From assembly GCA_028023455.1 (NCBI GenBank), contig JAQFVV010000447.1:124001-188000 (forward strand): a DNA stretch of 64,000 nt, in the 5' to 3' direction. The position numbers and the translations under genes are program-made. The first letter of the stretch is position 1; every line of letters starts with the position of its first letter. This document shows, piece after piece, positions 57,185 to 64,000 of the stretch. The DNA comes from Epiperipatus broadwayi. Its lineage: Eukaryota; Onychophora; Udeonychophora; Euonychophora; Peripatidae. The notes beneath the pieces are model-generated. The model did no database searches. It saw nothing but the letters and a program-made list of their open reading frames with translations, and had not been told where the DNA came from.

Positions 57185-57720
57185 TATATAGAAATAAATA
57201 GAATATTGGGTGCGAGTTAATTTATGATAATAGCAAGGAAGTAGTTTACTGTTGAAGGCTGGAATAGGATCTTTAGGAACAAGAGAGTATACCCATAAAT
57301 GAATGTGAGCAATTTAGTCTGTAAGTTGTGCAAGGAAGGCATAGAAAATATTAGGCATCTACTAATTGAACGTAAATGCCTGAAAGCAGAAAGGGTTCAA
57401 ATAATGAAGTTGCGGAAGAATAAATGTAAACCAAGTGATTATACAGAAAGGGGGTTATTGGGTTTTATGCTAGGTTTGGGAAAAGATAAGGGTGATTTAG
57501 ATATAAAGGCCATGGAATTGACAAAGATTATGTTGTGGAAATGGGATTGAGCAGAATAGAGAAGAATATGGGGAAACTTAGGGTGGGGAATGGAAAGGGA
57601 AGGTAAAGTGACTAACAGGTTCCTCTAGGCATAGTGGTGGAAAGATTCCTGACTCCATATAAGGATGAGTCACAGCGTATCACATCACAACAGTCTGCTG
57701 TCATAATTGACAGAGGTTGT
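57185..57720 (+). pseudogene. LINE 3' end with zinc-knuckle ORF
   Basis: An open frame (57299-57550, 83 codons) contains VCKLCKEGIENIRHLLIERK. This resembles the C-terminal CCHC knuckle of many LINE polymerases (C-x2-C-x8-H-x4-C). Here the expected last Cys position is Arg (HLLIER), with another Cys two residues later. Upstream codons (GSLGTREYTHK) fit the 'G-L-T--YL-K' lead-in. The tail KAMELTKIMLWKWD is a plausible polymerase end. Positions 57600-57720 look like a LINE 3' untranslated region. Confidence 0.6.
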
Positions 57721-57829
57721 ATGATGTAGTAAATGTTTTTCTTAAGTTTGTCTCATTTGTTTGCCAATTTTTGTAATGACTGAAAAGTTAAATAATATGA
57801 AATTCTGTTTTCTGTTAGGGAAATGGCAG

Positions 57830-58345
57830 GGGAACATTTATAATGCTTGAAACAGAACACAAGAAAGCCGCACTGGGGAAAAAAAGACAAGTTTATGAGT
57901 TGTTAATGGAAATAATCAAATTCGCCACTTCCTGAAAAAAAGACGCTGAGTGAAGTCCAATGTCATGACTACACTGATTTTTTTGGATGCAGAATGGCAA
58001 TTAATGTTCACTCAGAATTTGTTTGTAACAACCAAGCATTTAAGTTCTGAAAAAGTTTGCATGATGTGGTAAAATATAAACATCCGAGTGTGGCTTAATG
58101 AGGAGTACAAGACTTAGCACAACAATGCACCTGCACAGTGCAAAACAATTTTTAATTAAATTCTGCAATACCTGGCTTATCCATTAGCCATGTTGGCTCA
58201 GTTCTACTCCATGCGACATTTTTTTTATTTTTTCGAATGAAAAAATTTCTCATTTTATTTTGCAGACGTAGAAGCGGTGAAGGTAGAAAAATGACGTGAG
58301 CATTAAAAGGCATCATTTTGCAAGAATTTTCAGACTACTTTAAGA
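57830..58345 (+). pseudogene. mariner transposase relic, C-terminal half
   Basis: Ordered matches across frames: SNVMTTLIFLDAEW (near 57957, second catalytic-Asp strand region 'SNV--ML--FFD'), VHSEFV, HNNAPAQ (near 58120, the 'HHDNAPAH' block with Asp changed to Asn as read), a decayed 'YSPDLAP' region near 58195, and ADVEAVK (58262) to FSDYF. Terminal repeats were not seen. This is a second mariner copy, different from that at 0.2-1.4 kb. Confidence 0.65.
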
Positions 58346-59575
58346 CCTAAAAATAAATATATACTTTTTTGTTATAAAATTCCAGTTATTTTTACTCCCT
58401 GTGAATAAAAGGGGTTCATTAATTTTTATAGATTTTTTTTGTTTTTATGTGTATAAAATGACCTCTTTAGATGATTAGATGAAGTCAGAGGTTTTTTTTT
58501 GTAACATCTATGTGCAGGTCATTCACTGTCACCTTAACATATTATCTTCAATTGTATAAATTTTGCATGCCCCCCCCCCATAATTCTTTGTTTGTGGCCA
58601 TTTTCTGCTGTTGCACACACAAAATACACAAATGCAGATACTTCTTGAGTTTGTCAATAAATTATTTTTCAAGTTTCACATCCATATGGAAGAATCAATA
58701 ACTAGATGATAAGCAGAAACAATCGTGAAGTTTTTTAATTAAAAAATTTTGAATCAATAATTCAATATCTTCTGGCTTTGAAAACAGAGAATGATAGAAA
58801 TGATAGAGAAATAATAATTAGAAGAAATTTGGTATAGAAAGTAACTTGCAGAACATTATGGAATAGAAAGCTGCTGTTAATTTTTACGGATTGGTTTATA
58901 TTAGTGTTGTGGGTCTGTTTTTGATGAATGTTACTTACATGGAACCGTGGATCTGGTTATTGCTAAAATGTGCAGGTGTGACAAAAACAATTAGACTAGG
59001 GGACAATTAATGAAGATAAAATTGAGGTTTACCTTAAATGGAGGAAAAACGTAAATTCTGATTTATGTATTTGGTCTGACACAGAGATGAGATGAAAGCA
59101 TTGTTGAATAAGAGATTATTATGAAACCACCTGACTCAAAATACGGTTAAGAAGCCTTATTTCTGATATAAAGATGTTGCTACAATAATTATTATGTGAC
59201 CGGAACATATTGTAAAGTAAGAGTGTCAAACTCATTTTATTACTCACTGCTTTTCAAATTTCAGTTTTTAATTTTTATTTTTGAAAACAATATTAATCCA
59301 AAATTAAAACACAAAATCGATTTGTTTTGTTGCACTATAGAGAAACTATAATTAAGTTAAATATATATAGCTAATAAATAATTAAAAGGAAATATGCAGT
59401 GTAATTTAATTCTCATCTTGAAATTTTTTTCCTCTTCATCGATCTATCTTTTCTTTGATGACTTTAAGAGCGAGATTTTCTGGATAAAAATAGTATTGAT
59501 TATATACAATGTAAATAATTGTTTAATAATTAGACTTTAATTAAGTACATTTTTGCCGAAATAATTTCTATATCA
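58346..59575. other. no gene seen
   Basis: AT-rich. C10 at 58570-58579. Nothing recognised. Confidence 0.3.
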
Positions 59576-59580
59576 AATAA

Positions 59581-59935
59581 CAAAAACGAGTCGTAATTAG
59601 CGAGTTGTTGCTAAATATGTAAACACGGTAATTGCGCCGACAGAAAAAGAGCGATCGCATCTATCGAAAACCGAGTCAAAATGTTTATATCTTGCATAGC
59701 CGCATTATTAATGCCTGCTATTTTCCGTACATAGAAAATAAATCTTTCAAATTTTTATACGATAGGTCATTGCGGATCACAACAATTCATGCCACATGCT
59801 TCATGCGGTCAGCGACCATCAATTTGACATCTGTTATAAAGGATTTCGTGTCATTGATCATTAGACTAAGCAGGATTAATAAAACTGAAGAAAACAAGAC
59901 ATATATAGGTACGTCTTTTATTAATTATGTGAGGA
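59581..59935. promoter_or_regulatory. CpG-rich patch, candidate promoter or first exon
   Basis: I count about 17 CpG in 300 bp, against one or two per 300 bp in flanking DNA. A plus-strand frame (59632-60045, 137 codons) opens here, but its last third runs into a RepB copy and its product is unrecognised. 'atatag|gtacgtc' at about 59908 would serve as a splice donor. I infer a possible promoter or exon. It could also be a young insertion. Confidence 0.3.
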
Positions 59936-59940
59936 GATTT

Positions 59941-60430
59941 GATGCAGTAATAAAGAGACAGACTGAAGCTCAAAATCCATGGATTATGGCCCAGTCTTAC
60001 CGCTTCTGTTTGCTTGAACATTCGATTTTTATTTTAAAACATTAAGTATCATAGTTTTTCTAAAAATTCCATTAAGCCATGCGGTTACAATTTAGCTACC
60101 AAATCACTTTTTCTGCTGTGTAAAATACTGAAATTGTAAAGGGCTATTGAATTTAATTTAAAGATTTATTTATTTTTTTATTATCTCAGTATAAGTCGAT
60201 ACATATAGAAGAGATTTTATATGTTACCTAAATTAAAGCAGTTCATTTTGATATTAGATCTTTAAAAAATCATGTTTGCATCTCAGCACAGTGACAGAGC
60301 AGTAGATTCAAGAACTAAAATTCCAACTGATTCTCAATTGAGGAAAGTAAAAAGAAATCTCAGCTTGGTTTGACATTTCTCTTGGGTATTCAAATATCAT
60401 ATGATCTTTTAAGCAACTAACCATCATCAT
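59941..60430 (+). repeat. two RepB SINE copies
   Basis: 59943-60050 (head 'gcagtaataaagagacagac', 'aaaatccatggattatggcc', 'gcttgaacattc') and 60288-60425 (head 'cagcacagtgacagagcag', tail 'tcatatgatcttttaagcaactaa'). Confidence 0.5.
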
Positions 60431-60431
60431 T

Positions 60432-60560
60432 TTATCAGTCTCCTGCAGGATGAAGGTCTCTCTAAGTTTAGTCCATTGGCTTAACTACAGCCGTAGTTCG
60501 TTTTATCCATTTCACATGTGGCCTCTTTTTAAGTCTTTTACAATCTCTTGACATCCATAT
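60432..60560 (-). pseudogene. RTE-like LINE 3' end, antisense
   Basis: 'ctgcaggatgaaggtctctctaagtttagtcc' and 'ccatttcacatgtggcctctttttaagtcttttacaat' identify the LINE tail. Confidence 0.6.
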
Positions 60561-61479
60561 AGTTAATTATATTTTTTAAAATGTTTATATTTATTTTGTT
60601 AAAAATAATCAAATAAGACTACATTTTAATTAATTATAAGCTTGGCATACTTTATTGCAATTTCCAAAAATCCTTACAGTTTTCAGCAATTTTTTATTAT
60701 TAAATATTACAGTTTCAACTGTACCTTGCAGTCTTCATCAGATCTACAAAAAATTAAATACAAATATTAATACAACCATTACATACTTCTTGAACAATTT
60801 ATGTTGATATCATATTTACACTAACAATTTTAAAACAAGAATTATCTTTATTCCACTACAGCTGCGGTTGGTGGTCCATGTAATGTAATTTTAATGATCT
60901 GCAAAGAAACTCAGATATTTAAATTTGCTAAGCTCATTTGATAAAAATTTTAAATAAATAAATAAATTTCATTTAAGCTGGATTATTATATGTAAAATAG
61001 AACAAGAACATTATATTGCTAATGGATTTGTAGGTGTTTAATTAACCCCTATTCAGTCAGCGGCATAGAAAAAGTAACAAAGAATACTGAATTCTGCACA
61101 ATTGACTAGGCATTTGATTATGATGCACACTCGGTAATTGAGTGAACTAAAACTCAAAAATTTTATGAAGAAATTTTGAAGGAAAATACATATATAAAAA
61201 TTATTAAAAAATAGAATACTATTCATTATTAATCTTAAATAATTATTGTAAATACGAATTAGAAAATTACACATATAAAACGTAACAAATACGTATTTAT
61301 ACATCCATTTATTTTTATGAAATAAAATGAACATTATTATATTAACAAAAAATAATAATAAATCTAACAAATTATAAAACATATAAATAAATATATATGT
61401 ATATTATAATCAATGCTCGTATTAATTTGTACCTTTAAAAATTATGTTAGTTGTCCCAATATTTAAAAGATTGCCGACT
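60561..61479. other. no gene seen
   Basis: AT-rich. The 109-codon minus frame (61053-61382) is Phe/Ile/Tyr/Asn-rich and looks like a product of composition. Confidence 0.3.
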
Positions 61480-61690
61480 GTTGTACTATAGAATCATCTA
61501 CTGTAAACTTGAATAATCATTGGATAGCGGTGATATAGTAATATAAAATCCCAAAATCCTATTCTGCCTTTTGCTTTCATCATTTAAGACTAGGATCCAA
61601 AGTTGGAACTAATGTGCCATCTGGCTATCGTCTTTTGTACTATTCAATGTTTTGAACCCAAGATAACTCACTGCATAATTATATAGATCT
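61480..61690 (+). repeat. RepA2 copy
   Basis: 'cttgaataatcattggatagcgg...gctttcatcatttaagactaggatccaaagttggaactaatgtgcc' follows the RepA2 order seen near 11.9 and 62.5 kb. Confidence 0.45.
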
Positions 61691-62059
61691 GACATGAAAT
61701 CTTTTATTTATTTTAAAGATCTCAGTTTTATAACAACTATCAGACTATATCTGATCTATGGATAGGCCATGGTTTTTTTAATTGGATGCTTTAACATTTT
61801 TTTTTTTTTAAGATTTAATATAAATTAAAAGATTTGAGAAATTTACAATTGAAAAATTGGGAGTGGAATGTTTGGATCAATCCGGCGTGCTTGGTACTCT
61901 TCAGAAATGTAACCAGCAAAGTATTAATACATTTAGCTTTATTAATTGATTTAGCTCTTGGAGGTTTCTACCTTCACATTTTCAAACGCACATGCTTTAG
62001 GTATATTGCCTTAGTAAATATTACTTTATTAATAAGGTAAATTAAAATTTTTAAATATA
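61691..62059. other. no gene seen
   Basis: AT-rich. A 68-codon plus frame (61834-62040) is unrecognised. Confidence 0.25.
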
Positions 62060-62400
62060 CCTGTTATATTTGATAAATGAATTTGACAGAATGATAGCTA
62101 TAAAAATTATGATTTGTTAATGGTGGAATTACTTCATTTACATAAAATGTGTTTTGTAATAAAAATTATGGATTATTAAATATAAAGAGTCAAATTACTT
62201 CTTTTGCATAAAATGCTGTAATATAAATTATGGTTTAGTTAGGCATAGTTATTTATTTATAAAAACAAATTACAAAATTTTTTTTTTGATTATTCAATTG
62301 TGAATTTGATATCATTACGGACAAAGGTAATAGTTTTTTTAGTTGGTTGTGAATTTGAGTTGTGACCACATTATGGACAAACATTCACATGGATTTTATA
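62060..62400 (-). repeat. RepF copy, inverted relative to 38 kb
   Basis: The reverse complement shares 'ccatgtgaatgtttgtcc', 'caaattcacaacc', 'aactatgcctaactaaaccataa' and 'gtaattccacc' with 38090-38560. Confidence 0.65.
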
Positions 62401-62474
62401 TATAATGATAAAAACCTTTGGGTAGAATTAATACCAACAGTATCACACATCTATCTTGACCATATTCTAGAAGC

Positions 62475-62605
62475 TTTTAATGTAAACTGTAGTGATGAGT
62501 GGATACCAGATGGTATAGTGCTATAAAATCATTATCTCAATATCTGGCTTTCAACTTCATAAGTAAAGTCTAGGATTCAAAGCCAATGTGAATGTACTTA
62601 TTCAA
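62475..62605 (+). repeat. RepA2 fragment
   Basis: 'gatgagtggataccagatggtatagtgctataaaatc...ctggctttcaacttcataagtaaagtctaggattcaaa' follows the RepA2 order. Confidence 0.45.
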
Positions 62606-62744
62606 ATAACAGCCAAAGAATAGAAGACCTAAAGTTATCATAAATTCGAGGTCTCTAAAATATATGGTAATTGATCTATTGTTAGATCTATATAATTATG
62701 CTTGAGTTCAAAATGTTATATATATATATCTTAATTTCAAGATA

Positions 62745-62812
62745 TTACCTTACAAGCAGTTGTCCCGAGTTAGCGGGTTTACTTCCCAGCCAATGCTATG
62801 ATATATGAAAAA
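62745..62812 (+). mobile_element. SINE-L, 5'-truncated
   Basis: 'cttacaagcagttgtcccgagttagc', GGGTTTACTTCCC, 'atgctatgatatatg' and A10. It lacks the A-box half. Confidence 0.7.
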
Positions 62813-62859
62813 AAAAATAGTATAAAAGAGTAAAAAGTAGCCACTAAATACGTAAATAC

Positions 62860-62990
62860 ATTAATTCCAGTTTTCAATCATAAATCTTCACTGATGAAGT
62901 CAAGGATCAGAAACCAATCTAGTATCCATTGATTACTAAAGCTGACTGAAGATGGCTCTAGGATAGGGTGACGATATCTGCAATTAGAGG
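62860..62990 (-). repeat. RepA2 fragment, antisense
   Basis: 'aaatcttcactgatgaagtcaaggatcagaaaccaatct' and 'tccattgattactaaagct' match the reversed RepA body. Confidence 0.45.
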
Positions 62991-63229
62991 TCTATGAAAC
63001 TATGAGAAAGTTATGATGATATTGTTGTTGGCAGTAATTCCCCATATCCACAGACTCTCTATTTGTACTTTTAGTTATTAAACTTTAAAGAAATTTATTA
63101 AATAAAAATAATAAAAATTGGAAATTTTGTCTTAACCAGCTTTATTTTGCGAACTGAATCAATGATTGCTTTCTTTCTCAGTAAATTTATTAATGTAATA
63201 ACTTTTTAGTAACTATATTGTTGGGTATA

Positions 63230-63430
63230 TATTATAACGATCGAAATGAAAGTGAAGATCGAATCTAATCGCAAAAACAATATCTGCAACTACCAGGGCG
63301 CCATCTAGGCATTTGAGCCTAGAAAAATTTATAGAGTAGGCAGATACGCGCTGTTAAGATTCCACTTTATTTAAATATTCCGATCGTTAGCCCAAGTCAC
63401 TAGCTCAGCGGAGACGCAGAGATAAAAATC
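63230..63430. promoter_or_regulatory. CpG-richer patch, possible regulatory DNA
   Basis: Several CpG sites cluster (TCGAAATG, ATCGCAAA, GGGCGCCATCTAGG, TACGCGCTG, CCGATCGTTAG, CAGCGGAGACGC). It includes GCGCCATCTAGG, which resembles a CTCF-type core, beside a CTAGGC/GCCTAG hairpin. No open frame is assigned. The function is inferred from composition only. Confidence 0.25.
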
Positions 63431-63925
63431 TATATCTTAATTTATATCTTAAATATAAATAAATAAAAGCCACTGCCAGAAATTAACACATAAAAATATT
63501 TATTTACGCACATATAAAATCATTCTAAATTCGAGGAATAGGTTTAACATTTTTAGATTTTTATATTACTCTTTAATTGTACATTTACATAAATTTCAAT
63601 GAGTTTAATATTTTATTTAGATGGTCAAGTTTGAATAGACTACATAGATTTGCATTTGAAAATAAAACATTCTATCCCTATTTAACCTTAGGCTAAAATT
63701 CGCAGTCAAACTGGCATCAATCCATCTGATACATTTATGTATTCAATGTAGCATGAAAATACAACAGCACAAATATACTATACTGTCAGGAATGGAAATC
63801 TGAACAGTATAGTTAGAGAAACATTGACTCTTGTCCAATACAGGAATATGACATCTGTATAGCAAGAAGAACAATAAAATAAAAACTCCATAGGAAAGGG
63901 ACCGCGATCCTTTTTGCCGACTTAC

Positions 63926-64000
63926 AATCCCATCCATAGGCAAAGGATTGGTGCGGTGTATTCAGCGATTCTGCACGTAGCGAAACTTATACTACATCTA
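63926..64000 (-). other. possible partial exon at the window edge
   Basis: On the minus strand from the window end, one frame stays open for 75 bp (RCSISFATCRIAEYTAPILC then LWMG). It meets GTAAGT at 63920-63925, a fair splice donor. CpG content is higher than in surrounding DNA. The evidence is weak and the protein is not recognised. Confidence 0.2.

Noticed and set aside
59632-60045. 137-codon plus-strand frame as a gene
   Set aside because: Its last third is a RepB SINE and the rest matches nothing I know. I kept only the CpG-rich patch as a weak candidate.
61053-61382. 109-codon minus-strand frame resembling a membrane protein
   Set aside because: Phe, Ile, Tyr and Asn dominate because the DNA is AT-rich. 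No domain, no supporting context.

Overview
The window reads as intergenic, repeat-dense animal DNA. It is AT-rich and mostly poor in CpG, and I find no intact cellular protein gene, no rRNA gene and no free-standing tRNA gene. It holds many decayed mobile elements: several non-LTR retrotransposon (LINE) families, mariner and hAT relatives, and tRNA-like SINEs. The combination of RTE/BovB-like LINEs, other LINE families, mariner and tRNA-like SINEs suggests an invertebrate metazoan nuclear genome. I cannot name the species. Repeat names used here (RepA, RepA2, RepB, SINE-L, RepD, RepE, RepF, RepG) are mine and were defined by comparing copies inside this window.

Layout. 0-9.6 kb: a mariner transposase relic split by a RepA insertion, RepB copies, four antisense or sense LINE 3' ends, and a RepD copy inside a RepG copy. 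9.6-18 kb: a RepB dimer, a LINE tail, and two foldback loci (12.2 and 13.6-14.5 kb). 18.5-19.9 kb: a 1374-bp terminal-inverted-repeat element with an 8-bp target duplication and an internal higher-order tandem array. 21-25 kb: a LINE tail, foldback copies of RepA and RepE, a 43-bp RepA micro-insertion and RepD. 25.5-26.6 kb: a 1.1-kb (TCC)n block. 27-31 kb: antisense RTE LINE, RepA, and a second LINE family carrying a 44-bp RepA micro-insertion. 31.4-32.4 kb: a RepB polymer split by a palindromic RepA. 32.9-33.4 kb: an old hAT. 33.8-35.4 kb: the longest LINE relic, with nested duplications at its 3' end. 36-41 kb: a perfect 40-bp inverted repeat, a tandem duplication, RepF, a 30-bp RepA micro-insertion, and a SINE-L with a clean 14-bp target duplication. 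41-48 kb: LINE, RepB, RepE, a clean 431-bp hAT MITE, a palindrome interrupted by a SINE, and another foldback. 50-58 kb: LINE pieces, an old 2.5-copy tandem array, a LINE zinc-knuckle ORF and a second mariner relic. 59.6-64 kb: two or three CpG-richer patches, the only places where cellular regulatory or exon sequence is suspected, plus further repeats.

The main observation is RepA. At least five insertions are flanked by 11-14 bp target duplications. Their 3' end is conserved (GATCATGTGATG plus a short T-rich end) while their 5' end varies, and three insertions are only 30, 43 and 44 bp long. The longer copies are long palindromes. This looks like a non-autonomous retroposon that integrates from its 3' end, but it shows no poly-A tail and no obvious Pol III boxes. 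None of the long open frames in the window is a real protein. The 386-415 codon frames at 25.4-26.7 kb are by-products of the (TCC)n repeat.
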